Shown: in pieces, positions 50,665 through 59,380 of the stretch
How the letters are laid out: every line of letters starts with the position of its first letter
How positions within the stretch are numbered: the stretch's first letter is position 1
DNA from: Rhodobacterales bacterium HKCCE2091
Lineage (GTDB): Bacteria; Pseudomonadota; Alphaproteobacteria; Rhodobacterales; Rhodobacteraceae
Direction: 5' to 3'
DNA: 64,000 nt
Assembly: GCA_015689685.1 (NCBI GenBank)
Contig: WVSL01000005.1
Location: forward strand, 62,001 to 126,000
Position numbers and translations under genes: made by a program
Notes under the pieces: generated by a model
What the model was told of the DNA's origin: nothing
What the model saw: only the letters and a program-made list of their open reading frames with translations
Database searches by the model: none

Positions 50665-52184
50665 CCGCAAATCCCCTCGATATCTTCGCCGGGTTCGCAA
50701 CGCTCGGCGCCGATCCGCTCGCGCTCGCGATGGTTCTGGCGGGCGCGCTGTTCGGTGTCATCGTCGGCGCCATCCCGGGGCTGACCACGGCCGCGGCCAT
50801 CGCCATCGTGCTGCCGATCACCTTCTACATGGAGCCGCTGGCAGGTCTCGTCCTGCTCTATGTCATCGGCAAGGCCGGGCGCTACGGCGGGTCCATCGCC
50901 GCCATCCTGTTCAACACGCCGGGCACCTCTGCGGCGGCTGCAACGCAGATCGACGGGCACCCGCTCGCGCTCCAGGGCAAGGCCGGCAAGGCAATCAAGG
51001 TCGGCACCTTCGCCTCGGCCTGCGGCGATTTCTTCGGCGACATGCTCCTGATCTGCTTTTCTGCCCTGATCGCGTCCTGGACCCTGCGGCTTGGCCCGCC
51101 GGAATACTTCGCGATCTACCTCATGGCCTTCGTCGTGATCGGGTCGGTCGTGTCCGACAGCGTCCTGAAGGGCCTGATGTCGGCGGTGTTCGGCATCCTG
51201 ATCGCGCTGATCGGGCTCGACTTCATCTCGGGTGCCAACCGGATGACCTTCGGCGTGACCAACCTGATGAGCGGGCTGAACCTCGTGCCGGTGCTGATCG
51301 GGGTCTTCGTGGTGTCCGAGGTCCTGGTGCAGGCCGAAACCCATGCCGGCGCCGGCCGCCGCCTGACGATGGCGCCGCTGCCCAAGTCGAAGGCCGACCG
51401 GTCGCTGGAACGGGAGGACGTCCGCCGGATCGCACCGGTGATCTTCCGGTCGTCGATCTACGGCTCGGTCATCGGGATGCTGCCCGGCCTCGGCTCCGCC
51501 GTCGCGTGTTTCGTGGCCTACGGCGAGGAAAAGCGCCGCGCGAAGCGGCCCGAGTTGTGGGGCAAGGGGGCGATCGAGGGCGTGGCCGCGCCCGAGGCCG
51601 CGAACAACGCCGTCTCCGGCCCCGCGATGATCCCGCTCCTGACGCTCGGCATCCCCGGCTCTACCGTGGGCGCGATGATGATGGGCGTGTTCCTGATCCA
51701 CGGCATCCAGGTGGGCCCCTCGATCTTCACCCGCTCGGGCGAGATCATCTACGCGCTGTTCGCGGCCGGATTGCTCGGCATCGCCTGCTACGCGATCATC
51801 GGCTGGAACCTGTCCGGCCTCGTCGGGCGGATGATCGCGGTGCTGCCGCCGCGGCTGATCTATCCCTCGGTGCTGATGATCGGATTTCTCGCCACCTATT
51901 CCGTCCGCAACTCGCTTTTCGACGTGGGGGTCTCCATCGTGTTCGGGCTGGTCGGCTACTTCATGCGCCGATACGGCTTCAGCGCGGCGGCCTTCGTGAT
52001 CTCGTTCATCCTGGCGCCCGGGGCGGAGCAGGCGCTCAGGCAGTCGCTCCGGATGTCGGGCGACGACCTCGGGGTGTTCTTCACGCGCCCGGTCGCGCTC
52101 GTGTTCTTCGGGATCGGCCTCTTCGCGCTTCTCGCCCGGTCGGTTCCCTGGGGCCGCATCCTGCGGCGGGAGTCGAAGGCATGA
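50661..52184 (+). CDS. tctA: TTT transporter large permease TctA (system 2)
   Basis: 507 residues with about 11-12 helices. Family motifs: GVIVGAIPGLTTAAAIAIVLP, YGGSIAAILFNTPGTSAAAAT, YGSVIGMLPGLGSAVACFVA and VAAPEAANNAVSGPAMIPLL. Translation appears to start at TTG (50661), which overlaps the tctB stop as TTGA; no nearby ATG or GTG in frame gives the expected N terminus. It ends in an ATGA overlap with the enolase-superfamily gene. Confidence 0.93.
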   Translation: MTANPLDIFAGFATLGADPLALAMVLAGALFGVIVGAIPGLTTAAAIAIVLPITFYMEPLAGLVLLYVIGKAGRYGGSIAAILFNTPGTSAAAATQIDGHPLALQGKAGKAIKVGTFASACGDFFGDMLLICFSALIASWTLRLGPPEYFAIYLMAFVVIGSVVSDSVLKGLMSAVFGILIALIGLDFISGANRMTFGVTNLMSGLNLVPVLIGVFVVSEVLVQAETHAGAGRRLTMAPLPKSKADRSLEREDVRRIAPVIFRSSIYGSVIGMLPGLGSAVACFVAYGEEKRRAKRPELWGKGAIEGVAAPEAANNAVSGPAMIPLLTLGIPGSTVGAMMMGVFLIHGIQVGPSIFTRSGEIIYALFAAGLLGIACYAIIGWNLSGLVGRMIAVLPPRLIYPSVLMIGFLATYSVRNSLFDVGVSIVFGLVGYFMRRYGFSAAAFVISFILAPGAEQALRQSLRMSGDDLGVFFTRPVALVFFGIGLFALLARSVPWGRILRRESKA

Positions 52185-53236
52185 CCATCGCCCGGCTGCG
52201 CGCCTGGATCACGCGGACGCCGTTCCGCGTGCCGGTGACCTGGACCATCGGCGGGTCGGAGGACGCGGCGGTCCATCTCTGGCTCGAACTGACGAACGAG
52301 GGCGGGGCGCGCGGCCTTTCGGAAACCCCGGTGAAACCGGCGTGGACCGGCGTCGACGGACCGACCGCGCTTGCGGCGGTCGAGCACCTGCTGGCGCCCC
52401 GGCTGCTCGGGGCGGCACCAGGTTCCGCCACCGCGGCGCTGTCCGGCATCCGCGGGCTGGACCTACTTCGCGCCGCAACGGGCCACGCGCTGGCAGATCT
52501 TGCCGCGCCGGGGGTGGCGTCCGAAGTCCCGCTCGCCGTCGTCCTGACCCGCGCCGCGCCCGAGGCGATGGCCGAAGCGGCGGCGCGGGCGGTGTCGGAG
52601 TTCGGCGTGACCGCGCTGAAGATCAAGGCGGGGCAGGGGCTCGACATCGACGCCGACGCGCTGGCGCGCGTGCGCGGCGTTCTCGGCGATGGCGGCACCC
52701 TGACCGTCGACGCGAACGGCGCCTACGGCTACGAGGACGGAATCGCGCTCTGCCATGCCGCCGCCGATCACGGCGCGCTCTTCGTCGAGGATCCCTGGCC
52801 GCTCGTCCCCGACCAGGCGACCGGCACGGCCATCGCCGCCTGTGCCTGCCCGGTCTCCGCCGACCTGCGCGGGGCCGATGCGGGGCTGGTGCCCGGGCTG
52901 ATCGAGCAAGGCGTGACGTGGATCGCGGTGAAGCCGAACCGGATCGGGCCGGAGGCCGCACGGGGCATCGCCGCCGCGGCCGCGCGTGCCGGTGTCAAAG
53001 TCGTCTCGGGGCTCTTCGGCGAAGGCCCCGGCGGGGCGGTCCAGCAGGCCCGCGGGCCTTCGGGGGATACCGCCGTCGAGGCCGCGCATTACCTGGAACT
53101 GGACAATCCGGTGCCGGTCGCGGGGCTCTCCGTCTCAGCCGGCACGATCGCCGCGCCGCCCGGGCGGCTGTCGGGCCTCGTATCGGTCGACGACATCGCG
53201 GCCCGCGCCGTCGGGACGCTGGAGGTCGCGGCATGA
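52181..53236 (+). CDS. Enolase-superfamily enzyme (mandelate racemase/muconate lactonising type)
   Basis: 351 residues. The N-terminal capping region is followed by a barrel with the K-x-K catalytic pair (ALKIKAG), metal ligands Asp (LTVDANGAYGYEDG), Glu (LFVEDPWPL) and Asp (VSADLRG), and a Lys on the other face (WIAVKPNRIG). This is the muconate-lactonising/dipeptide-epimerase/OSBS-like layout. It abstracts a proton next to a carboxylate to cycloisomerise, epimerise or dehydrate. The substrate is unknown; in this operon it probably acts on the imported acid or a ring-derived intermediate before or after CoA activation. Confidence 0.82.
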   Translation: MTIARLRAWITRTPFRVPVTWTIGGSEDAAVHLWLELTNEGGARGLSETPVKPAWTGVDGPTALAAVEHLLAPRLLGAAPGSATAALSGIRGLDLLRAATGHALADLAAPGVASEVPLAVVLTRAAPEAMAEAAARAVSEFGVTALKIKAGQGLDIDADALARVRGVLGDGGTLTVDANGAYGYEDGIALCHAAADHGALFVEDPWPLVPDQATGTAIAACACPVSADLRGADAGLVPGLIEQGVTWIAVKPNRIGPEAARGIAAAAARAGVKVVSGLFGEGPGGAVQQARGPSGDTAVEAAHYLELDNPVPVAGLSVSAGTIAAPPGRLSGLVSVDDIAARAVGTLEVAA

Positions 53237-54156
53237 CCGAAGTCACGATCTGCGAATGCATCGCCCGTGACGGGCTGCAGCACGAACCGGGGTTCATGCC
53301 GACCGCCGACAAACTCCGCCTGATCGCGGCGGTGGCAGAGGCCGGTTTCACCCGCATCGAGGCCACCAGCTATTCGAGCCCGAAAGCGGTGCCCGCCTTC
53401 GCCGATGCCTCCGAGGTCCTGGCCGGGCTGCCGCGCGCCTCCGGACGCCGCTACAAGGCGACCGCGCCGAATCTGCGCGCGGTGGAACGCGCGCTGGCCG
53501 ACCGGGACGCGGGATGCGGCGCCGAGGAACTTTCGCTGCTCGTGTCGGCGAGCGAGGGTCATAGCCGCAAGAACCTGCGCGCGGGCCGGGACGAGCAGTG
53601 GGACAAGGTGACCGCGATGGCCGAGGCCGCGCGGGGGGCGTTCACGCTCGTCGGCGTCGTCTCCACCGCCTTCGCATGCCCCTTCGACGGCCCGACCGAT
53701 CCCGAAACCGTGGTTTCCGACGCAAGACGCTTCGCCGATCTCGGCTGCGCGCTCGTCACCATCGGCGACACCACCGGCCACGCCACGCCCGCCCGTGCCC
53801 GCAGCCTGTTCGCGGACCTCCTGGCGGAGGACGGCGTGGTGCCGGTCGCGCATTTCCACGACACGCGCGGTACCGGGCTCGCCAACTGCCTCGCCGCGCT
53901 GGAGGCCGGTTGCCGCCATTTCGACAGCGCCATCGGCGGCACAGGGGGGAACCCGGCGGGGATCGGCTACGGCGAAGGCTATACCGGCAACGTGGCCACG
54001 GAGGACCTGGTGAACATGTTCGAAGCCGACGGGATCCGGACCGGAACGGACTGGGACGCGCTGATGGCGGCGGCGGAACTGGCGACGGACCTGTTCGGCC
54101 GCCCGCTGGAGGCACGAAGCCCGCGCGCCGGGCGAAGCAGGGGAGGCGTGGCATGA
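53233..54156 (+). CDS. HMG-CoA lyase-like protein lacking the catalytic Cys
   Basis: 307 residues, a DRE-TIM (HMGL-like) barrel. It has the substrate motif ECIARDGLQHEPG, VSASEGHSRKNLRAG, VSTAFACPFDG, the metal His pair HFHDTRGTGLAN and GNVATEDLVNMFE. At the signature loop where HMG-CoA lyase has G-G-C-P, this protein has GGTGGNPAGIG, so the catalytic Cys is Asn. It may perform a retro-aldol or Claisen cleavage on another 3-hydroxyacyl compound. ATGA overlaps on both sides. Confidence 0.83.
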   Translation: MTEVTICECIARDGLQHEPGFMPTADKLRLIAAVAEAGFTRIEATSYSSPKAVPAFADASEVLAGLPRASGRRYKATAPNLRAVERALADRDAGCGAEELSLLVSASEGHSRKNLRAGRDEQWDKVTAMAEAARGAFTLVGVVSTAFACPFDGPTDPETVVSDARRFADLGCALVTIGDTTGHATPARARSLFADLLAEDGVVPVAHFHDTRGTGLANCLAALEAGCRHFDSAIGGTGGNPAGIGYGEGYTGNVATEDLVNMFEADGIRTGTDWDALMAAAELATDLFGRPLEARSPRAGRSRGGVA

Positions 54157-54875
54157 CCGAGCTTCTGACCGAGGATCGCGGCGCGATCCGCATCCTGACG
54201 CTGAACCGGCCCGAGAAGCGGAACGCGCTCAACAATGCGCTGACCGGGGCGCTCGTCGACGGGCTGGCCGCGGCGGACGCGGACCCGGACGTGCGCGCGG
54301 TCGTTTTGACCGGGGCGGGCAAGGGCTTCTGTGCCGGGGCCGACCTTTCGGAATTCGCGGAACTGACGCCGGATCACGCCGAACGGGTGGCGGCGCGGGC
54401 CGAGCTGACATCGACCCTGCAATCGACCATCGCCGCGATAGCGACCCCGGTCGTCGCAGCCGTCCACGGCGCCGCGATCGGCGGCGGCGGCGGCCTCGCG
54501 CTGTCGGCGGACATGCTGATCGTCGCCACGGGCACGAAGCTCGGATTTCCCGAGCTGAAGCACGACATCGTACCGGCGCTGGTGATGCCGAACATCACCC
54601 GCCATTTCGGGCGCAAGCTGGGGTTCGAGCTGATCTCGACCGGCCGCCTGCTCGGGGCGTCGGAGCTGGTGGCGCTCGGCGCGGCTAATGCAGAGGTGGC
54701 GGAGGCCGAGGTGCTGGACGCCGCGCTCGCGGTCGCGGAGACCTGGGCCGCGGCCAAGCCGGTCGCGATGGCCGCGGCCAAGCGGCTGTTCCACGCCGTG
54801 TCCGAAACCGGCCCGGAGGACGGCTTCGCCGAGGGCCGCAGGGTCAACCGCGAGATGAGGGGGTTCCGCGCGTGA
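54153..54875 (+). CDS. Crotonase-family enoyl-CoA hydratase/isomerase (first of two)
   Basis: 240 residues. Oxyanion loops GAGKGFCAGADLSEFAE and GAAIGGGGGLALSADM are present. The first catalytic Glu of hydratases is replaced by Gly (GGGGGLAL), while the second is kept (LGFPELKHD). With only one Glu it may act as an isomerase, hydrolase or other crotonase rather than a classic hydratase. ATGA with the lyase and GTGA with the CoA transferase genes. Confidence 0.85.
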   Translation: MTELLTEDRGAIRILTLNRPEKRNALNNALTGALVDGLAAADADPDVRAVVLTGAGKGFCAGADLSEFAELTPDHAERVAARAELTSTLQSTIAAIATPVVAAVHGAAIGGGGGLALSADMLIVATGTKLGFPELKHDIVPALVMPNITRHFGRKLGFELISTGRLLGASELVALGAANAEVAEAEVLDAALAVAETWAAAKPVAMAAAKRLFHAVSETGPEDGFAEGRRVNREMRGFRA

Positions 54876-56059
54876 AACCGTTGCAGGGTATCCGGGTGCT
54901 GGAATTCGCCCGCGTTCTGGCCGGGCCGATGGCGGGCCAGATCATGGCCGAGCTCGGCGCGGAGGTCATCAAGATCGAGCGCCCCGGCCTCGGGGACGAG
55001 AGCCGCGTGTTCGAACCGAAATGGCCCGAGGGCGACAGTGCCTATTTCACCATGTTCAACCGTGGCAAGAAGTCGGTGACGCTGGACCTGAAATCGCCGG
55101 AGGGGGCGGAGATTGCCCGTCGTCTCGCGGCGACGGCTGACGTTCTGGTGGAAAACTTCCTGCCCGGGACGATGGCGAAGTTCGGGCTGGATGCGGAAAG
55201 CCTGAAGGCGGTGAACCCGGGCCTCGTCTACATCTCCGCAACCGGCTTCGGGCAGACCGGGCCGGACGCGCGGAAGCCCGGCTACGACACCGTGTTCCAG
55301 GCGCTGTCGGGGCTGACCTCGCTGACCGGGCCGGCGGACGGTCCGCCGTCGAAGGCCGGCCTGCCGCTCGCGGACCTGACCAGCGGGCTCTGGATCGTGA
55401 TCGCCGCGCTCGCGGGGCTGCAGGGCCGGTCGACGGCCGGACACGGCACCCATGTCGACCTGGCGATGATGGACGTGCAGCTGTCGCTCCTGTCGATCCC
55501 CGCGGCGCGTTACTTCGCGCTCGGCGAGACGCCGCAGCGGGTCGGCAGCGCGCATCACGGGCGGGTGCCGTCCAATGCCTACGAATGCGCGGGCGGGGCG
55601 TGGCTCCAGATCAGCGCGAGCGACCAGCATTGGCCGGCGCTGTGCGAAGTTCTCGGGCTGGACGCGCTCGCCGCCGATGCCGACCTCGCCGCGAACGCCA
55701 ACCGGGTCGCGCGTCGGGCCGAGGTCGACGCGGCGATTTCCGCGGCGTGCCGGACCCGCGATCGGGCCGACCTGCGCGCGGCGCTGGACGCGCGCGGCGT
55801 GCCCTCGGGCGAGATCCTGAGTCTCTCGGAGGCCGTCACCCGGCCGCAGGCCGAGGCGCGGGGCAACGTTGTCGCGGTGCCGCGGCCGGGCGGGGGCACG
55901 GTCGGCGGGCTTCGGACGCCGGGCGTGTTCGACCGGTGGGACAACCCCGAACCCTTGCCCGCGCCCGAACTCGGCGCCGATACCGAGGCGGTGCTGTCGG
56001 GCGACCTCGGGCTCGACGCGGAGGACCTGCGCAGGCTGCGGGAGGAGGGCGTGCTATGA
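54872..56059 (+). CDS. CaiB/BaiF-type CoA transferase (ten-gene operon)
   Basis: 395 residues. Family stretches: GIRVLEFARVLAGPMAGQIM, AELGAEVIKIERPG, MFNRGKKSVTLDLKS, VLVENFLPGTMAKFGLD and the catalytic Asp in HVDLAMMDVQLSLL. It moves CoA between carboxylates. The start is GTG (54872), overlapping the previous stop as GTGA. With an acyl-CoA ligase in the same operon, there are two ways to make CoA thioesters: one probably primes the pathway and one recycles CoA. Confidence 0.9.
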   Translation: MKPLQGIRVLEFARVLAGPMAGQIMAELGAEVIKIERPGLGDESRVFEPKWPEGDSAYFTMFNRGKKSVTLDLKSPEGAEIARRLAATADVLVENFLPGTMAKFGLDAESLKAVNPGLVYISATGFGQTGPDARKPGYDTVFQALSGLTSLTGPADGPPSKAGLPLADLTSGLWIVIAALAGLQGRSTAGHGTHVDLAMMDVQLSLLSIPAARYFALGETPQRVGSAHHGRVPSNAYECAGGAWLQISASDQHWPALCEVLGLDALAADADLAANANRVARRAEVDAAISAACRTRDRADLRAALDARGVPSGEILSLSEAVTRPQAEARGNVVAVPRPGGGTVGGLRTPGVFDRWDNPEPLPAPELGADTEAVLSGDLGLDAEDLRRLREEGVL

Positions 56060-56817
56060 CCACGATCAATGTCGACGGACCCGACGCGCGCGGCCTCGTC
56101 CGCGTGACCCTCGCCCGGCCCGAGGCGCGGAATGCGCTGAACCTCGAGATGTGCCGCGAGCTGCGCGCCGCCTTCGACGGCTTCGGCCGCGACGGCGACG
56201 CCACGCGGGCGGTCGTGATCGCGGCCGAGGGGCCGGTGTTTTCCGCCGGGGCCGACCTGAAGGAACGGCAGGGCAAGTCGGCGGAGTGGGTGACGGCCCG
56301 CCGGCAGGCGGCCTTCGACGCCTACGCCGCGATCGGGGCCTGCCCGGTGCCGACCATCGCCGTGGTCGACGGCCCGGTGATCGGATCCGGCGGCGAGATC
56401 GCGATGGCCTGTGACTTCATCCTCGGCACGCCCCGCGCGAGCTTTCGCTGGCCCGAGATCGGGTGGGGGTCTGTCGGTGCAACGCAACGGCTGCCGCGCC
56501 GGATCGGGGTCGCGCGGGCGAAGGAACTCCTGTTCACCGGCCGGAAGCTCGAGGCGGCGGAGGCAATTTCCCTGGGGCTGATCACGCGCATGTCCGACGA
56601 CCTCGACGCGCTGCTCGCGGAAACGCTGGATCGCGTCCTCGCCGCGCCCGTCACCGCGATGCGGCTGGCGAAGCATTGCGTCGACCGCGGCATGGACACC
56701 GACCTGCCCGGCGGCGTGGAGATCGAGATGGACGCGATCCGCCGCAGCCTCGAAGGCGACGAGTGGCAGGAGGGGCTGAGCGCCTTCGCCCGGTCCGGGA
56801 CCGGCGGGAAGGCATAG
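56056..56817 (+). CDS. Crotonase-family enoyl-CoA hydratase (second of two)
   Basis: 253 residues. Both hydratase Glu positions are filled: GPVIGSGGEIAMACDF and FRWPEIGWGSVG, with oxyanion loops AAEGPVFSAGADLKER. It is therefore likely to be a real hydratase (or a ring-opening crotonase). ATGA overlap with the CoA transferase gene; the ligase gene follows 3 nt later. Confidence 0.87.
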   Translation: MTTINVDGPDARGLVRVTLARPEARNALNLEMCRELRAAFDGFGRDGDATRAVVIAAEGPVFSAGADLKERQGKSAEWVTARRQAAFDAYAAIGACPVPTIAVVDGPVIGSGGEIAMACDFILGTPRASFRWPEIGWGSVGATQRLPRRIGVARAKELLFTGRKLEAAEAISLGLITRMSDDLDALLAETLDRVLAAPVTAMRLAKHCVDRGMDTDLPGGVEIEMDAIRRSLEGDEWQEGLSAFARSGTGGKA

Positions 56818-56820
56818 GCG

Positions 56821-58380
56821 ATGACGCCGCCGCCCGACATCGCCGCCGCGCCGGATGCGTGGTCCGCGCTCGACCGCGCGGCGCTCCTGACCCCCGGGCT
56901 GGAGGCTATCGTCGCGCCGGATGGCCGCGCAACTTTCGCCGCCCTTCGCGACCGGGCCGAGGGCCTCGCCCGCCGCTTCGCCGCAACGGGGATCGCACCC
57001 GGCGACCCCGTCGGCCTTTGCGTCGGCAACGGGGTGTTCTGGGTCGCGGCGTTCCTCGCGCTCGCCCGTCTCGGCGCCGTCACCGTGCCGGTCAACACCC
57101 GCCTCAAGGCCGGCGAGATCGGCGGCATCCTCGCCGACGCGGGCGCGACGACGGCGATCTTCGCGGACCGGGTGCTCGGATCGGATTTCGCGGCGATGAT
57201 GCCGGAGATACGCGCCGCCGCGCCGGGCCTCGCCACGATCATCATGGACGGCGCGGCCCCGGAGGGCACGATCCCGCTCGACGACCTTGCCGAGGGAACC
57301 GGGGACCTGCCACCATTGCCTGCACCGTCGGACCGGCTGCTTGTGCAGTACACCTCGGGCACGACGTCGTTTCCCAAGGCGGTCCCGTTGACCCATGCGC
57401 AGATGCTGACCAACGGCTTCGTGTCGGGGCAGCGGCTCGGGCTACGTGCGGGCGACAGGATGCACTCCGCGCGGCCCTTCTTCCACGTCGCCGGAACCTC
57501 GCTGTCGATCCTGTCCTGCCTGCAGCACCAGGCGACGCTGGTCACGATGACCCGATTCTCGTCCGACGAGGCGCTCGACCTGATGGAACGCGAGTGCTGC
57601 ACCCATTTCGCGGGCAACGGCACGATGGCGCAGATGCTTCTCGACGCGCCGGGGCGAGAGACGCGCGACCTGTGCCTACGCGGCGCGTGGCTCGCCGCCG
57701 AGCCGCAGACGGTGCTGCGGGTGATGGCCGAACTCGGCGCGCGGGAGGCGGTCACGGGCTACGGCCTGTCGGAGGCGTCGCCGAACGTGGGCCAGTCGGC
57801 GTGGTGGGAACCGGAGGATCTGCGCGCCTCTGGCTCGATGGCGCCGCAACCGGGGCTGGAGGTCCGACTTTCCGGCCGCGCCCTGACCGGCTCGTGCGAG
57901 GGCGAGATCGAGGTGCGGGGCTGGTCGGTCATGTCCGGGTATCTCGGCCGCCCCGACGAGACGGCGCAGGTTCTCGATCCCGACGGATGGCTGCGGACCG
58001 GCGATCTCGGCCGCAGCGCGGGCGACGGCCGCTTCCTGTTCGCCGGCCGCCTCAAGGAGATCATCCGCGTCGGTGGCGAGAACGTCTCGCCCGCGGAGAT
58101 CGAGGAGACGCTGTGCGGCCACCCCGAGGTGAGCTTCGCGGCGGCCTTCGCGATGCCCGATGCCCGGCTTAACGAGATCCCGGCGGCATTCTGCGTCTCG
58201 GGCGCGGATCCCGGCGCGATCCGGGACTGGGCGGGCAAGCGCATGGCCGGGTTCAAGGCACCGCGGCACGTCTTCTGCGTCCCGGCAATCGACGACATCG
58301 GCCTGACCGCGAGCGGCAAGGTCCAGCGCGCCGTCCTGGCGGGGCGGGCGGCCGCGATCCTCGAAGGGGCGGGCGGATGA
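56821..58380 (+). CDS. AMP-forming acyl-CoA ligase
   Basis: 519 residues. ANL-family motifs in order: YTSGTTSFPKAVPLTH (P-loop), TGYGLSEASPN, WLRTGDLG, LKEIIRVGGENVSPAEIEE (hinge) and TASGKVQR (final catalytic Lys). Compared with the usual TSGTTGxPKG, the P-loop has Ser and Ala for two Gly; the effect is unknown. It would activate the imported carboxylate to its CoA thioester. Ends in an ATGA overlap with the flavoprotein gene. Confidence 0.9.
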   Translation: MTPPPDIAAAPDAWSALDRAALLTPGLEAIVAPDGRATFAALRDRAEGLARRFAATGIAPGDPVGLCVGNGVFWVAAFLALARLGAVTVPVNTRLKAGEIGGILADAGATTAIFADRVLGSDFAAMMPEIRAAAPGLATIIMDGAAPEGTIPLDDLAEGTGDLPPLPAPSDRLLVQYTSGTTSFPKAVPLTHAQMLTNGFVSGQRLGLRAGDRMHSARPFFHVAGTSLSILSCLQHQATLVTMTRFSSDEALDLMERECCTHFAGNGTMAQMLLDAPGRETRDLCLRGAWLAAEPQTVLRVMAELGAREAVTGYGLSEASPNVGQSAWWEPEDLRASGSMAPQPGLEVRLSGRALTGSCEGEIEVRGWSVMSGYLGRPDETAQVLDPDGWLRTGDLGRSAGDGRFLFAGRLKEIIRVGGENVSPAEIEETLCGHPEVSFAAAFAMPDARLNEIPAAFCVSGADPGAIRDWAGKRMAGFKAPRHVFCVPAIDDIGLTASGKVQRAVLAGRAAAILEGAGG

Positions 58381-59336
58381 GCTTCGACACCGACATCACC
58401 GGGCTTCTCGGCATCCGCCTTCCCATAGTGCAGTCGGCGATGTCCTGGGCGTCGTCCAACGTGGCGCTGCCGGCCGCGGTCAGCGCGGCGGGCGGGCTCG
58501 GCACCCTGGCACTCGGCCCGATGCGTCTGCCGGAGATCGAGGCCGCCATCGCGGGGATCCGGGACGCGACCGACCGGCCTTTCGCGGTCAACCTGCCGCT
58601 CTACCGGAAGGGCGCGGAGGAGGTGATGGACCTGCTTGAACGCCTGCGGCCGCCGATCCTCGTGGCAAGCCAGGGCGGCACGCGGGCCTATCTCGAACGG
58701 TTCCGGGATCTCGGCACGATCTGCATCCATACCGTGGCCAGCGTCGCCCACGCCGAAAAGGCGGCCGAGGCCGGTGTCGACGGGCTGGTGGTTGTGGGCG
58801 GCGAGGCCGGGGGCCATCCGCCCGCCGACCTCGTGTCGGGCCACGTCATGCTGCGCGCGGTCAAGCGGCGGCTGCCGGACGTCCCCGTGATATCCGCCGG
58901 CGGATGGGCCGACGGCGCGGGGCTTGCCGCGGCGCTCGCGCTTGGCGCCGGGGCGGCGGCCTTCGGCACGCGCTTCCTCGTCTGCCCCGAGGCCGGGATC
59001 CCGCAGGCCTACAAGGACCGGGTGATGGAGGCGGGCGTGGGCGACACGCGCGTGGTCGGCCGCGGCTTCGGCGTGATCCGGGCGCTCAGGAACGACTTCA
59101 CCGCGCGGATGGAGATGCTGGAGCGCGAGGCGGCCAGCGAGGCGGACCGCGCGGCGGTGTTCCGGGGGGTGACGCTGAAGGACGTGGTGCTGCACGACGC
59201 CATCGACGATGGCAAGCTGGAAGCGGGGCAGAGCGCGGGGCTCGTCGACCGGGCGCTTCCCGCGGCCGAGGTCGTGGCGGAGATCGCGGACGGCGCGCGC
59301 AAGACGCTTGCGCGGCTCGCGCAGTTCACCGGCTGA
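58377..59336 (+). CDS. Nitronate monooxygenase/2-nitropropane dioxygenase-like FMN protein
   Basis: 319 residues, a TIM-barrel FMN enzyme. Typical segments are GIRLPIVQSAMSWASSNVAL, VSAAGGLGTLAL, VDGLVVVGGEAGGHPP (with the active-site His), PVISAGGWADGAGLAAALALGA and AAFGTRFLVCPE. The family includes nitronate monooxygenases and FabK-type enoyl reductases. In an operon without nitro-compound genes, and as its only redox enzyme, it may oxidise or reduce an acyl-CoA or ring intermediate. Confidence 0.85.
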   Translation: MSFDTDITGLLGIRLPIVQSAMSWASSNVALPAAVSAAGGLGTLALGPMRLPEIEAAIAGIRDATDRPFAVNLPLYRKGAEEVMDLLERLRPPILVASQGGTRAYLERFRDLGTICIHTVASVAHAEKAAEAGVDGLVVVGGEAGGHPPADLVSGHVMLRAVKRRLPDVPVISAGGWADGAGLAAALALGAGAAAFGTRFLVCPEAGIPQAYKDRVMEAGVGDTRVVGRGFGVIRALRNDFTARMEMLEREAASEADRAAVFRGVTLKDVVLHDAIDDGKLEAGQSAGLVDRALPAAEVVAEIADGARKTLARLAQFTG

Positions 59337-59338
59337 CG

Positions 59339-59372
59339 CGGGCGCGCGAGGGGCTTTCCGCCCGCGCGCCCG
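59339..59372. terminator. Strong hairpin ending the ten-gene operon (convergent with helicase gene)
   Basis: Arms 59339-59348 and 59363-59372 pair perfectly over 10 bp (CGGGCGCGCG with CGCGCGCCCG), three bases after the flavoprotein stop and nine before the helicase stop. Likely bidirectional transcript end; it lacks a T-run. Confidence 0.55.
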
Positions 59373-59380
59373 GTCAGGGT

